Of a stretch of DNA of 64,000 nt, positions 7,987 through 16,314 are shown piece after piece. Each line of letters opens with the position of its first letter. Within the stretch, counting starts at the first letter, position 1. Both the position numbers and the translations under genes were made by a program. The stretch is from NCBI GenBank assembly GCA_900470775.1, contig UCBZ01000017.1:291181-355180 (forward strand), given 5' to 3'. The stretch comes from Hyphomicrobiales bacterium. GTDB taxonomy: Bacteria > Pseudomonadota > Alphaproteobacteria > Rhizobiales > Beijerinckiaceae. Below the pieces are notes generated by a model. It did not search any database and was not told the DNA's origin. It worked only from the letters and a program-made list of their open reading frames with translations.

Positions 7987-8643
7987 CTACTCCCAGGTGA
8001 AGCCCAGCTCGTAGATGACCGGAGCCACGGCACGCATCTTCGGATCGTCCGAGGAGAAGGCCTGATCGCCCGAAACCGCATCCTGCGCCGCGCCGGGAGC
8101 GGTCTTCGCCGCCGCGAAGCGCACCAGCATGCGGCAGCCGCCGGGCGGCGCGTCGAGCGTCCCGCCGCGCCAGTCGCTCACCGTGCCGGAATAATCCCAA
8201 TCGAAGCCCGCGAGTTCGAAGGGTTTGCCATTGATCGCTTCGACCTGCGCCAACGGCTGGCGCAGGCTGAGCGGCTTGGTGTCGGAGCGGGCTGCGATCT
8301 GCCAGCGATAGGCCGGCGGCGCGGCACTGGCATCGGTCGTCCGGCCGAAGATCGCCATGCGCGGATTGCTGCGCTTGGCGCGGTCGGTCCAGAGGATTTC
8401 GATTCGGCGGGTCGGGTCGGTGGCAAAGAGCACGGTGCCCTGCTCGGTCTCGCCTTCGCCGATGGAGAGTTTCCGGCTCGAGACATTGCGCGCGCCGAAA
8501 GCCTTGGCGAGCGAGGCGTGGCTGGCCTTTCCCGAGATCGGCCCGTCGCAGGTCAGGACCGGCCCGATCTCCTGCGCCTGCACGAAAGCCGGCAATGGGA
8601 CGAGAACCGATGCGAAGAACGGGATTGCGATGCGGCGCGCCAT
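7987..8643 (-). CDS. Exported hypothetical protein
   Basis: 218 residues with a signal peptide (MARRIAIPFFASVLVPLPAFVQAQ, predicted cut after VQA near residue 23). The mature protein has Cys near residue 32 ('LTCDGP') and a second near 170 ('PGGCRM'), which could form one disulfide in the periplasm. No enzymatic motif is recognised. The gene starts 35 bases downstream of a small gene on the same strand and ends just upstream of the riboswitch-controlled operon, whose transcription starts after it. It may be co-transcribed with the small gene upstream. No function can be assigned. Confidence 0.75.
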   Translation of the reverse strand: MARRIAIPFFASVLVPLPAFVQAQEIGPVLTCDGPISGKASHASLAKAFGARNVSSRKLSIGEGETEQGTVLFATDPTRRIEILWTDRAKRSNPRMAIFGRTTDASAAPPAYRWQIAARSDTKPLSLRQPLAQVEAINGKPFELAGFDWDYSGTVSDWRGGTLDAPPGGCRMLVRFAAAKTAPGAAQDAVSGDQAFSSDDPKMRAVAPVIYELGFTWE

Positions 8644-8678
8644 CCCGCCGCGTCCTTACGCCCGCGGCGCGGTCCGGC

Positions 8679-8948
8679 TCAGTGCCGCGTGCCGCTGCTG
8701 AAGGAGCCGGCGCGCAACTTGTCCGGCAGGGCCTCGGCGAAGACGGCGGTCGCCTCCTCGCCATAGGTCTCGACCAGCGTCCGGAAGGCGGCAAACAGCG
8801 CGGCATGGGCCAGCGCGTCGCTGTCGAGCCCATCCTGCTGCGCTTCGGTGAAGGCGTCCTCGACATAGCCATAGGCGACGCGGCGCGCGTCATGGCTGTC
8901 CTCGGCCATGGCCAGGTCAAGCGGCAGGTCGTCTGAAATGATGGACAT
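8679..8948 (-). CDS. Small acidic conserved-looking hypothetical protein
   Basis: 89 residues from the ATG at 8948. It is acidic and predicted helical (PLDLAMAEDSHDARRVAYGYVEDAF, then ALAHAALFAAFRTLVETYGEEAT), with no membrane segment, no cysteine and no signal peptide. It precedes the exported hypothetical protein by 35 bases on the same strand. The in-frame extension up to 9014 is basic, unlike the rest, and is rejected. I do not recognise the family. Confidence 0.65.
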   Translation of the reverse strand: MSIISDDLPLDLAMAEDSHDARRVAYGYVEDAFTEAQQDGLDSDALAHAALFAAFRTLVETYGEEATAVFAEALPDKLRAGSFSSGTRH

Positions 8949-9163
8949 GAAGGCGAGAACTCTGCGGCTTGCTTTTGATCGGCTTGTTGTCGCGCGAAGC
9001 TGGTTTCCTGGCACGAATCGTGCCGTTTCCGGCCCGCTTCGCGACGATCGACGTTGCCTGAATCATAGGCCGTGCCAGAGCGGGACGCTACCGTCGCGTT
9101 TAAGAAAGGTTAACGCGGCCGCGCAAATCCCGTGCAAAGCCGCAGTTCGGCGCCCCCTGTCAC

Positions 9164-9586
9164 CTATCCGCCATAGCGGCCGGCCAGGACGCGAGCGAGA
9201 CGCTCGCCTTCCCCCGCCAGGCGCGTCGAGGCCTCCTGGCTGCCCTCGGTACAGGCGCGGTGTGTCAGCGAATACGCCCGGAAGCCGCGGTTGTAGGCAG
9301 CCGTCAAACGCTCGCGCCGCGGCGGCGTGCGCCCTTCGGCCTCGACCAGCGCCGTCATCCGGTCGCGCCAGTCCTGCGCCTCCTTGCCAGCGCAGAGCGT
9401 GCGCAGATAGGCCAGCGAGCCCATGATCTCGGCCAGTTTGAGCAGCTGCGGCTCGTAAGGTGGCGGCGGTGGTTCAGGCGTGGGCTCGGCAGGCTTGGCC
9501 GCAGCCGGCGGGCGCTGCTGCGCCAGGGCGATGTCCGGCAGCGCGCCCGTCAGCAGCGCGAACAGGCACAGCGCAGCGCGCCTCAT
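9164..9586 (-). CDS. TIGR02301-family exported protein
   Basis: 140 residues from the ATG at 9586. The signal peptide (MRRAALCLFALLTGALPDIALA) ends near residue 22, followed by a Pro-rich spacer (PTPEPPPPPYEPQ). The conserved part 'LLKLAEIMGSLAYLRTLC' then 'DWRDRMTALVEAEG' and 'LTAAYNRGFRAYSLTHRACTE' matches the alphaproteobacterial TIGR02301 family, with the two paired cysteines expected of a periplasmic protein. Its start overlaps the Nudix gene stop by four bases, so the two are translationally coupled. Function of the family is unknown. Confidence 0.8.
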   Translation of the reverse strand: MRRAALCLFALLTGALPDIALAQQRPPAAAKPAEPTPEPPPPPYEPQLLKLAEIMGSLAYLRTLCAGKEAQDWRDRMTALVEAEGRTPPRRERLTAAYNRGFRAYSLTHRACTEGSQEASTRLAGEGERLARVLAGRYGG

Positions 9587-10065
9587 GCACCGTCCCCGGC
9601 CGCAAGCAGGATGGTGCGGGCCCGACGCAGCACATCGGCAAGCTCGCGCGTCGTCGCCAGCCCGCCGAGCTTGAGCGGGTCGGCCCACATCACCGCGCCG
9701 GCTTCGGGGCCGGTCCGGGGTTCGCCCGAGAGCCATTCGCCCACGAAGGACGCGACGACGAAATGATGCGTGACCTCGCCTGCCGCGTCGCGGCCGAAGA
9801 TCTCGACATGGCGGTTGAAGCCGACGATCCGCGCGGTGACGCCGACCTCTTCCTCAAGCTCGCGCAAGGCGGCCTGCTCCAGCGTCTCGCCGGCCTCGAC
9901 CTTGCCGCCCGGCAGCGACCAGAGCTGGTCGGCAGGCGGCTTGGTCCGCGTCGCGAGCAGCACCTTTCCGTCGCGGAACACGGCGACGGAGGCCGCCAGC
10001 ACCGGACGGGCCGGAGCCTTGCCGGTCGCCGGGAAGCGGATGACCTGGCCGCCCTCGCCGCTCAT
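9583..10065 (-). CDS. Nudix hydrolase (MutT-like / ADP-ribose pyrophosphatase-like)
   Basis: 160 residues from the ATG at 10065. The complete Nudix box (GGKVEAGETL...RELEEEVG, residues about 64-86) provides the metal-binding catalytic helix, and the fold's N-terminal strand is 'RPVLAASVAVFRDGKVLLATR'. Such enzymes hydrolyse nucleoside diphosphates linked to another group, clearing damaged nucleotides or signal molecules. The exact substrate cannot be read from sequence. Coupled to the downstream TIGR02301 gene and 16 bases after the stop of the SDR gene, so the three form one transcription unit after pdxH. Confidence 0.88.
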   Translation of the reverse strand: MSGEGGQVIRFPATGKAPARPVLAASVAVFRDGKVLLATRTKPPADQLWSLPGGKVEAGETLEQAALRELEEEVGVTARIVGFNRHVEIFGRDAAGEVTHHFVVASFVGEWLSGEPRTGPEAGAVMWADPLKLGGLATTRELADVLRRARTILLAAGDGA

Positions 10066-10081
10066 CGGGAATGGCCCAGGC

Positions 10082-10858
10082 TCATACGTGCTGCCCGCCA
10101 TTGATGTGCAGCTCGGCGCCGGTGACATAGCTCGACGCGTCGGTGCAGAGGAAGTGGATCGCGCGCGCCACCTCCTCGGTCTTGCCGAGGCGCCCGAGCG
10201 GCAGGGTCGCGACGATCTTCTCCGTACCCGGCGAGAGGATGGCGGTGTCGATCTCGCCCGGCGAGATCGAATTGACGCGGATGCCAAGCGGGCCGAAATC
10301 CGAGGCCATTTCCCGCGTCAGGCTGGCGAGCGCCGCCTTCGAAGTCGCGTAAGCCGCGCCCGCGAAAGGATGGACGCGCGAGCCTGCGATCGAGGTGACG
10401 TTGACGATCGTGCCCTTGGCGGCGGTGAGTTCGTCGAGCAGGCCGCGCGCCAGCATGATCGGCGCGAAGAAATTGACCTGGAAGACCTTGTGCCAGTCGT
10501 TGAACGAGGTCGTCGCTGCGCCGAGCCGCGCACCCTTCGGCCCCTTCGGCGAGATGCCGGCATTGTTGACCAGCGCATTGAGCTTGCCGCCCTCGGCCGC
10601 GAGCCGCTTCTTGATCTCGGCGATGCCGCGCATCGTGTCCTCGGGGTCGCCGAGATCAATCTGGACATGGTCGTCGGCGCCCGACGGCCAGGGGCATTTG
10701 TCGGAGAAGGCCTGCCGCGAGCAGGACAGGATGCGCCAGCCCGCCATCGCGAACTGCATCACGGTGGCGTGGCCGATGCCGCGGCTCGCCCCGGTCAGCA
10801 GCATGACCGGGCGCTTGCCCGCCTCGGTCTTGGGAAAATCGAATTTTGGCATCGCCAT
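10082..10858 (-). CDS. SDR-family NAD(P)-dependent oxidoreductase
   Basis: 258 residues from the ATG at 10858. The Rossmann nucleotide-binding motif TGASRGIG lies near residues 22-29, NNAG near 85-88, and the catalytic Ser with Y-x-x-x-K ('SIAGSRVHPFAGAAYATSK') near 135-155. C-terminal 'GAELHINGGQHV' is the classical SDR ending. Substrate unknown. A TTG at 10876 would overlap the pdxH stop; the ATG is preferred because GAGG lies about 12 bases upstream. Second gene of the pdxH-SDR-Nudix-TIGR02301 unit. Confidence 0.88.
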   Translation of the reverse strand: MAMPKFDFPKTEAGKRPVMLLTGASRGIGHATVMQFAMAGWRILSCSRQAFSDKCPWPSGADDHVQIDLGDPEDTMRGIAEIKKRLAAEGGKLNALVNNAGISPKGPKGARLGAATTSFNDWHKVFQVNFFAPIMLARGLLDELTAAKGTIVNVTSIAGSRVHPFAGAAYATSKAALASLTREMASDFGPLGIRVNSISPGEIDTAILSPGTEKIVATLPLGRLGKTEEVARAIHFLCTDASSYVTGAELHINGGQHV

Positions 10859-10872
10859 CTGGCTGTTGATCC

Positions 10873-11487
10873 TCAAGGATAAAGGCGCGCGCGCGCCCAG
10901 GGTTCGCCGGCAGAGGCGCGGCGGAAGACGACGCGGTCATGCAGCCGGAAGGCGCCGTCCTTCCAGAACTCGAGATAGACCGGCGTGATGCGAAAACCGG
11001 TCCAGTGCGGCGGGCGCGGGATCGTGCCCAGCCCGAACTTTGCGGCCTGGACGGCGACCGCCTTCTCCAGCGCGAAGCGGCTCTCCAGCGGGCGCGATTG
11101 CTGCGACGCCCAGGCGCCGATGCGGCTGTCGCGCGGCCGCGACTGGAAATAGGCATCCGCCATCTCGTCGCTGACGATCGTCACATGGCCGCGAATGCGG
11201 ATCTGGCGGCGCAGGCTCTTCCAGTGGAACAGGGCAGCCGCCTTGGGCTGGCCAAGCAGTTCCTCGCCCTTCTGGCTCTGCGTATTGGTGTAGAAGACGA
11301 AATCCTCGCCGTCGCGCCCGTTCAGCAGCACCATCCGGCTGTTGGGCATGCCCTCGGCATCGACCGTCGACAGCGCCATGGCATGGGGGTCGTTGGGTTC
11401 GGAGGTCTTTGCTTCTTCGAACCAGGCCTGAAACAGCGCGAAAGGGTCCTGTTCCCCCGTGAAGTCACCGCTCGTTAACCGTTCCAC
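10873..11487 (-). CDS. pdxH: Pyridoxamine 5'-phosphate oxidase
   Basis: 204 residues, the usual length. FMN-dependent oxidation of pyridoxamine- or pyridoxine-5'-phosphate to pyridoxal-5'-phosphate, in the cytoplasm as a dimer. Recognised from '[23 protein letters not shown]', '[24 protein letters not shown]', '[11 protein letters not shown]' and the terminal '[10 protein letters not shown]...W...RLYP' pattern, which includes the phosphate- and FMN-contacting Arg residues. Transcribed divergently from the lipoprotein gene that starts at 11617. Confidence 0.96.
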   Translation of the reverse strand: MERLTSGDFTGEQDPFALFQAWFEEAKTSEPNDPHAMALSTVDAEGMPNSRMVLLNGRDGEDFVFYTNTQSQKGEELLGQPKAAALFHWKSLRRQIRIRGHVTIVSDEMADAYFQSRPRDSRIGAWASQQSRPLESRFALEKAVAVQAAKFGLGTIPRPPHWTGFRITPVYLEFWKDGAFRLHDRVVFRRASAGEPWARARLYP

Positions 11488-11616
11488 GTGTCTAATCCTT
11501 GGAGAAGCTGGGGTTTTGCGTTTGGGCGAGCGCTGTCGGTGAACTTGGTCAAGTCAGGGTGTCTATATAGGGCAGCGACGGGAGCGTTCCAAAGCCTTCC
11601 GCAGCGCGCTGCCGCC

Positions 11617-12078
11617 ATGCGCCGGCTCGCTGCCGCAGGCGCCGCCTGCCTTGGCCTGATCAGCGCCGGATGTTCCGTCTCCTTCCCGATTCTGGGGCTC
11701 TCCAGCAAGGCCGAGGACGAGGTCGTAACGACCTCCTCTGTCCTGCCGGCACGGGGCTCCACCAAGCCGGGCGCACTGGCCTCGCTCTCCTCCGAACTCG
11801 GCCCCGAGGATATGCGCCGGGCCGATGGCGCGATGGCGGTCGCGCTCGATCCGCAGGGCAATGGCGCAGCCGTCTCCTGGGACAACCCGCAAAGCGGCGT
11901 GAAGGGCTCCTTCATCCCGGTCGGCGGCCCGTTCCTGCGCTCCGACGAAATCTGCCGCGCCTTCATCGCCAGCGTCCAGACGCAGACCAAGCCCGCGAAA
12001 CTGCAGGGCACCGCCTGCCGGCCCTCGGGCGGAGAATGGCTGGTCAAGGATGTCGAGCCCTGGAAGGGCATGAGCTGA
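11617..12078 (+). CDS. RT0821/Lpp0805-type surface lipoprotein
   Basis: 153 residues from the ATG at 11617. Basic N-terminus, hydrophobic core and lipobox LISAGC (Cys at residue 19) mark it for lipidation. The mature part 'AVALDPQGNGAAVSWDNPQSGVKGSFIPVG', '...CRAFIASV' and 'GTACRPSGGEWLV' matches the small 17-kDa-antigen-like surface protein family of alphaproteobacteria. A longer reading from 11488 adds a non-signal-like stretch and is rejected. A TATATAGG element at about 11562 may be part of its promoter. Likely outer-membrane, function unknown. Confidence 0.8.
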   Translation: MRRLAAAGAACLGLISAGCSVSFPILGLSSKAEDEVVTTSSVLPARGSTKPGALASLSSELGPEDMRRADGAMAVALDPQGNGAAVSWDNPQSGVKGSFIPVGGPFLRSDEICRAFIASVQTQTKPAKLQGTACRPSGGEWLVKDVEPWKGMS

Positions 12079-12237
12079 TCGCGGGCACGACCTGATTGCG
12101 GTCGCCGCCATTTCTCGATTCCTGCGTCGCGAGCTGTTGCGTTCAAGCCACACCATTCCCAGATAAGGCTTGGAGATCAGGGTCGGCCTTCGCCTGCGCC
12201 GCAGCCGGCCTTTCAGCATTGCCAATGGGGTTCATGA

Positions 12238-13155
12238 ATGCGCGACCCGTATCAGATTCTGGGTGTCGCCCGCACGGCGAGCGAGGCGGAGATCAAGAAG
12301 GCCTATCGCCGCCGCGCCAAGGATCTGCATCCCGACCGCAACCAGGACGATCCGAAGGCGCAGGATCGCTTCTCGGAGCTGAACGGCGCTTATGAGATCG
12401 TCGGCGACGAAGCCAAGCGCAAGCAGTTCGACGCCGGCCAGATCGACGCCGAAGGCAAGCCCAAATTCCAGGGTTTCGAGGGCATGGGGGCCGGGCGCGG
12501 CGGCCGCGCCGGCGGCTTCGAGTTCAATTTCGGCCAGGGCGGCGGCCAGCCCTTCGGTGCCGGCGGCGCTGGCGGTGCGGGCTTCGACCCCGCCGACATC
12601 TTCGGCTCGCTCTTCGGCGATGCCGCGCGGCGCCAGGGACGCACACGGCCCGAGGCCCAGAAGCCGCCCGAGCAGAGCTTCACGCTGGAGGTGACCCTGG
12701 CCCAGGCGGTCTCCGGCGCATCGCGCCGCGTCAGGCTTCCGGGCGGGCGCGAGGTCGAGGTCACGATTCCCGAAGGCGTCGCCGACGGCAAGGTGATGCG
12801 CCTGCGCGGGCTCGGCCAGACCGATCCGTTCTCCGGCCAGGCCGGCGACGTGCTGATGACGATCAAGGTCAAGCCGGATTCGCGCTTCGTCACCGAAGGC
12901 AACGATCTGCGCACGCGCGTCACCGTCCCGCTGGCGCAGGCGGTGCTGGGCGGGCCGATCCATGTCCCGACCCTGACCGGCACCGTGGAGATGAAGATTC
13001 CGCCGCTGACCGGCACGACCCGGTCCTTCCGCCTGCGCGGCAAGGGGCTCAAGGGCGAGGGTGGCGCGGTCGGAGATCTCTTCGTTGCCATCGATATCGA
13101 GATGCCCGCGAGCGACGCGGAGCTCACTGCGCTGATGAAGGCGCGGGCGGAGTAA
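12238..13155 (+). CDS. DnaJ-class co-chaperone without zinc finger (CbpA type)
   Basis: 305 residues. An N-terminal J domain (residues 1-70) with the HPD triad at 31-33 that stimulates Hsp70 ATPase; a Gly/Phe-rich linker (about 78-135); and two C-terminal substrate-binding beta-barrel modules. The four CxxCxGxG zinc repeats of DnaJ itself are absent, placing it with CbpA-like proteins. It probably delivers clients to DnaK. The start at 12238 has no strong ribosome-binding site. It is monocistronic, with a palindromic repeat behind it. Confidence 0.92.
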   Translation: MRDPYQILGVARTASEAEIKKAYRRRAKDLHPDRNQDDPKAQDRFSELNGAYEIVGDEAKRKQFDAGQIDAEGKPKFQGFEGMGAGRGGRAGGFEFNFGQGGGQPFGAGGAGGAGFDPADIFGSLFGDAARRQGRTRPEAQKPPEQSFTLEVTLAQAVSGASRRVRLPGGREVEVTIPEGVADGKVMRLRGLGQTDPFSGQAGDVLMTIKVKPDSRFVTEGNDLRTRVTVPLAQAVLGGPIHVPTLTGTVEMKIPPLTGTTRSFRLRGKGLKGEGGAVGDLFVAIDIEMPASDAELTALMKARAE

Positions 13156-13166
13156 CACATACGCTC

Positions 13167-13206
13167 CGTCATTCCGGACAAGCGCCGAGCTGCGCCCGGA
13201 ATGACG
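13167..13206. repeat. Short palindromic intergenic repeat
   Basis: Stem CGTCATTCCGG, 18-base loop, then CCGGAATGACG (11 bp perfect). The outer GTCAT...ATGAC ends are those of the longer elements near 14311, 18293 and 55332, so this is a short member of that family. Confidence 0.7.
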
Positions 13207-13297
13207 ACGCCGTGCCTCGGCGCCCCGAAAACCGGTTTCCCCTTTTCGCCGTCATGATCTAAGAGACCCTCAACTTTATCCAATTCGCGGGTCCCAG

Positions 13298-14140
13298 ATG
13301 CCTGATTCCAACGCCGCCGCCCTGCCGACCGCCAATCTGCTCAAGGGCAAGCGGGGCCTCGTCATGGGCGTCGCCAACAACCGCTCGATCGCTTGGGGCA
13401 TTGCGAAGGCAGCCGCCGACGCCGGCGCCGAGCTCGCCTTCACCTATCAGGGCGATGCCCTGAAGAAGCGTGTCGAGCCGCTGGCCAAGCAGCTTGGCGG
13501 CCATGTCGTCGGCCATTGCGACGTCACCGACGGTGCCTCGATCGATGCGGTCTTCGCCGAGATCGAGAAGCTCTGGGGCAAGCTCGATTTCGTCGTCCAC
13601 TGCATCGCCTTCTCCGACAAGGACGAGTTGACCGGTCGCTATGTCGAGACCACGGAGGCCAACTTCACCAAGTCGCTGCTGATCTCCTGCTACTCCTTCA
13701 CCGCCGTCACCCAGCGCGCCGAGAAGCTGATGACCGATGGTGGCTCGATGCTGACGCTGACCTATTACGGCGCCGAGAAGTGGATGCCGCATTACAACGT
13801 CATGGGCGTCGCCAAGGCCGCGCTCGAATCGAGCGTGCAGTATCTCGCCGCCGATCTCGGCCCCTCGAAGATCCGCGTCAACGCCATTTCGGCCGGCCCG
13901 ATCAAGACGCTGGCGGCCTCGGGCATCGGCGATTTCCGCTACATCCTGCGCTGGAACGAATACAATTCGCCGCTGCGCCGTACGGTTACGATCGAGGAGG
14001 TCGGCGAGACAGCAGTGTTCCTCGTCTCCGACATGTCGCGCGGCATCACCGGTGAGATCCTGCATGTCGACGCCGGCTACCACGTCGTCGGCATGAAGGT
14101 CCCGACCGCGCCCGACATCACCCTCGACAAGGGCGAGTGA
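13298..14140 (+). CDS. fabI: Enoyl-[acyl-carrier-protein] reductase (NADH)
   Basis: 280 residues. Catalyses the last reduction of each fatty-acid elongation cycle. The divergent Rossmann motif is 'GVANNRSIAWGIA' (residues 24-36). The catalytic residues align with the E. coli enzyme: Tyr156 in YYGAE, Tyr166 and Lys173 in YNVMGVAK. 'ISAGPIKTLAASGI' is the substrate-loop region. Length is slightly longer than E. coli FabI. A small ORF follows 10 bases downstream. Confidence 0.96.
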   Translation: MPDSNAAALPTANLLKGKRGLVMGVANNRSIAWGIAKAAADAGAELAFTYQGDALKKRVEPLAKQLGGHVVGHCDVTDGASIDAVFAEIEKLWGKLDFVVHCIAFSDKDELTGRYVETTEANFTKSLLISCYSFTAVTQRAEKLMTDGGSMLTLTYYGAEKWMPHYNVMGVAKAALESSVQYLAADLGPSKIRVNAISAGPIKTLAASGIGDFRYILRWNEYNSPLRRTVTIEEVGETAVFLVSDMSRGITGEILHVDAGYHVVGMKVPTAPDITLDKGE

Positions 14141-14150
14141 AGGCAGCGCG

Positions 14151-14354
14151 ATGGCCGATCCTGACGCACCATTCCCGCGCCAGGGCTGGGCCAAGGACTC
14201 CATGCGTCTCGCCGCCGCCCAAGATGATGCTTTGGTGTGGCCCGAATTCGCCAACGACGGCGATCATGATCTCGTCTGGGACGCGCCTGACGAGCAATCG
14301 GAAACCGCGCCGTCATCCCGGGCAAGCAAAGCGCAGACCCGGGATCCATCGTAG
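14151..14354 (+). CDS. Possible small protein downstream of fabI
   Basis: 67 residues. It begins 10 bases after the fabI stop behind GAAGG, and the first 50 residues are acidic and protein-like (MRLAAAQDDALVWPEFANDG). The last 17 codons run through a palindromic repeat, so the C-terminus is supplied by the repeat. Either a real small gene whose tail was replaced, or an accidental frame. No family recognised. Confidence 0.4.
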   Translation: MADPDAPFPRQGWAKDSMRLAAAQDDALVWPEFANDGDHDLVWDAPDEQSETAPSSRASKAQTRDPS

Positions 14355-14415
14355 AGTGCTGAGCCCTCCGATGGATCCCGGATCGGCGCCGCTTCGCGGC
14401 TTGTCCGGGATGACG
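14311..14415. repeat. Long palindromic intergenic element (family A)
   Basis: About 105 bases. The ends are CGTCATCCCGGG and TCCGGGATGACG as inverted repeats, with inner arms GACCCGGGATCCAT and ATGGATCCCGGATC, plus GC-rich sub-hairpins. Nearly the same sequence occurs at 55332-55431. Confidence 0.85.
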
Positions 14416-14433
14416 TTCCGGTTCTTGCGGAAG

Positions 14434-14958
14434 CTACTTGGCTTCGATCCCGAGCAGAGCCTTCAAACGATCCGTCGCGACACCGTCACGGCGGATCGTT
14501 TCGTCTGAGACGGCATCAAGCAGCACGGCGGTCGTCCGCCCTCCAATCACCAGCCCCGGCGCGATTTCCGCCAGCGGCGCCAGCACGAAGGCGCGCTCGG
14601 CGATGCGGGGATGGGGAATTTGCAGGCCGGGCTCGTCGAGCGTCTCGCTGCCATAGCTCAGGATGTCGATGTCGAGCGTGCGCGGCCCCCAGCGCTCGCG
14701 GCGCTCGCGGCCGCCTTCGCGTTCGAGGGACAGGCACAGAGCGAGAAGATCGCGCGCCGGCAGGCTCGTCTCGATCAGCGCCGCCATGTTGAGGAATTCG
14801 GGCTGGTCGAGATTGCCCCAGGGCGCCGTGCGGTAGACGCTGGATAGTCTCACCAGGGCGGTGTCGGGATGCAGCGTCAGCCGCGTCAGCGCCGCGGCAA
14901 AGGCCGCGACGGGATCGCCCAGATTGCCGCCGAAGCCGAGCGCGGCCTCAACCTTCAC
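14434..14958 (-). CDS. folK: 2-amino-4-hydroxy-6-hydroxymethyldihydropteridine pyrophosphokinase
   Basis: 174 residues. Transfers pyrophosphate from ATP to hydroxymethyldihydropterin in folate synthesis. Landmarks: 'ALGFGGNLGDP' at the N-terminus (the family has LGSNLGD; here FGGNLGD), 'SSVYRTAPWGNLDQPEFLNMAALIET', and 'RWGPRTLDIDILSYG' with the two metal-binding Asp residues, then 'IPHPRIAERAFVLAPLAEIAP'. Last of the folP-folB-folK unit; its start overlaps the folB stop by 11 bases. Confidence 0.95.
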   Translation of the reverse strand: MKVEAALGFGGNLGDPVAAFAAALTRLTLHPDTALVRLSSVYRTAPWGNLDQPEFLNMAALIETSLPARDLLALCLSLEREGGRERRERWGPRTLDIDILSYGSETLDEPGLQIPHPRIAERAFVLAPLAEIAPGLVIGGRTTAVLLDAVSDETIRRDGVATDRLKALLGIEAK

Positions 14959-15322
14959 GCCGGTAGCTCAACGTGATGCCGACGCTGGCAAGCGTCGCGT
15001 GGATTGGCGGGGCCGGTTTGCGCAGGGTGACCTCGACGCGGGTGACGGGCGGGAAGCCGTCGAGGATCGCAAGCGCAACGGCCCGCGCCGCAGCCTCAAG
15101 CAGGTTGAAGCGGCGCGTGGTGAAGACCTCCGTCACCACACCGACGACCTTGCCGTAATTCACCGTGTCGGCGAGTGCGTCACTGATCGCCGAGGCCCGC
15201 AGATCCGTTTCCAGCGCGAGGTCGAGCACGAAGCGCTGGCCCAACCGCTCCTCCTCCGAGAAGAAGCCATGATAGGCATAGATATCGAGCTTCTCGATCA
15301 GGATGATGCCGGTTTCGCTCAC
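14948..15322 (-). CDS. folB: Dihydroneopterin aldolase
   Basis: 124 residues, typical. Cleaves dihydroneopterin to hydroxymethyldihydropterin and glycolaldehyde. 'IILIEKLDIYAYHGFFSEEERLGQRFVLDLALE' contains the conserved Tyr-His-Gly and Glu of the active site; 'VNYGKVVGVV' and 'LEAAARAVA' follow, then 'VEVTLRKPAPPI' with the catalytic Lys. The start overlaps folP by four bases (ATGA), showing coupling. Confidence 0.95.
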   Translation of the reverse strand: MSETGIILIEKLDIYAYHGFFSEEERLGQRFVLDLALETDLRASAISDALADTVNYGKVVGVVTEVFTTRRFNLLEAAARAVALAILDGFPPVTRVEVTLRKPAPPIHATLASVGITLSYRREG

Positions 15323-16173
15323 GAGCGGGACTCCAGGGGCTGTGAAATGGCAGCCCAGACCTTGAATGCCTGCGCATGTTCGCTGACGTCATGGGCGCGG
15401 ATGATGGCCGCTCCCTGCGTCGCGCCATAGAGATGGGCGGCGACGCTGCCGATGACGCGCTCGGCCGGGACGCTCTGGCCGGTGATGACGCCGATCACCG
15501 ATTTCCGCGAGGCGCCAAGCAGGATCGGGCAGCCCAGTTCGCTCAGGCGCGCCAGTTCGCGGATCAGCCGCAGCGACTGCTCCGGCGTCTTGCCGAACAG
15601 CCCGATGCCGGGATCGACGACGATCTGCTCGCGCGGCACGCCGGCAGCCTGCGCAATCGCGATCGAACGCTCGAGGAAACGCATCACGTCGGACAGGATG
15701 TCGAGCTCAAGATCGATGGTCTCGCGGTTGTGCATCAGGATGATCGGCGCGCCGTGCCGGGCGGCGACGCCGGCGATGGCCGGATCGCGCTGCGCGCCCC
15801 AGACATCGTTGACGATCGAGGCACCGGCCTTGAGCGCGGCGTCGGCGACCTCGGCTTTCCATGTATCGATCGAGAGCGGCGTCGCGATGCGTTCGCGCAG
15901 GCCGGTGATCACCGGCAGCACCCGGGCAAGTTCGGTCGCGGCATCGAGCGGGGCATGCCCCGGCCGGGTCGATTCGCCGCCGATGTCGATGATGTCGGCG
16001 CCATCCCTGGCCAATCTCTCGCCATGCGCGATCGCATCATCGGCGTCGCGCAGCATTCCACCGTCGGAAAAGGAATCCGGCGTGATGTTGACGATGCCCA
16101 TCAGCAGCGGTGCGGCGTCAAGGGCGAGCCTGCGACCATCGGGCAAGGTGAGAGCCGGCGGCATGAAGACCAT
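15319..16173 (-). CDS. folP: Dihydropteroate synthase
   Basis: 284 residues from the ATG at 16173. Condenses hydroxymethyldihydropterin pyrophosphate with p-aminobenzoate. Both signatures are present: 'MGIVNITPDSFSDGG' and 'DIIDIGGESTRPG'; 'ASIVNDVWGAQRDP' and 'ILLGASRKSVIG' complete the TIM-barrel pterin site. The open frame continues upstream to 16788 only as an antisense shadow of the phosphatase gene. First gene of folP-folB-folK, divergent from the phosphatase. Confidence 0.95.
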   Translation of the reverse strand: MVFMPPALTLPDGRRLALDAAPLLMGIVNITPDSFSDGGMLRDADDAIAHGERLARDGADIIDIGGESTRPGHAPLDAATELARVLPVITGLRERIATPLSIDTWKAEVADAALKAGASIVNDVWGAQRDPAIAGVAARHGAPIILMHNRETIDLELDILSDVMRFLERSIAIAQAAGVPREQIVVDPGIGLFGKTPEQSLRLIRELARLSELGCPILLGASRKSVIGVITGQSVPAERVIGSVAAHLYGATQGAAIIRAHDVSEHAQAFKVWAAISQPLESRS

Positions 16174-16314
16174 CCGAAAGGGCGGAGAGCCGCCTATAGA
16201 CTGACCGCCCGCAGCAGGCCAATGGAAACGACACCGGCGCCATGGCCGCGGCGCATGGCCCCGATCCGGCACGACGCTTTGACGCCGCCGCCGGCAGCGT
16301 GCAGAAGCCCGGCC

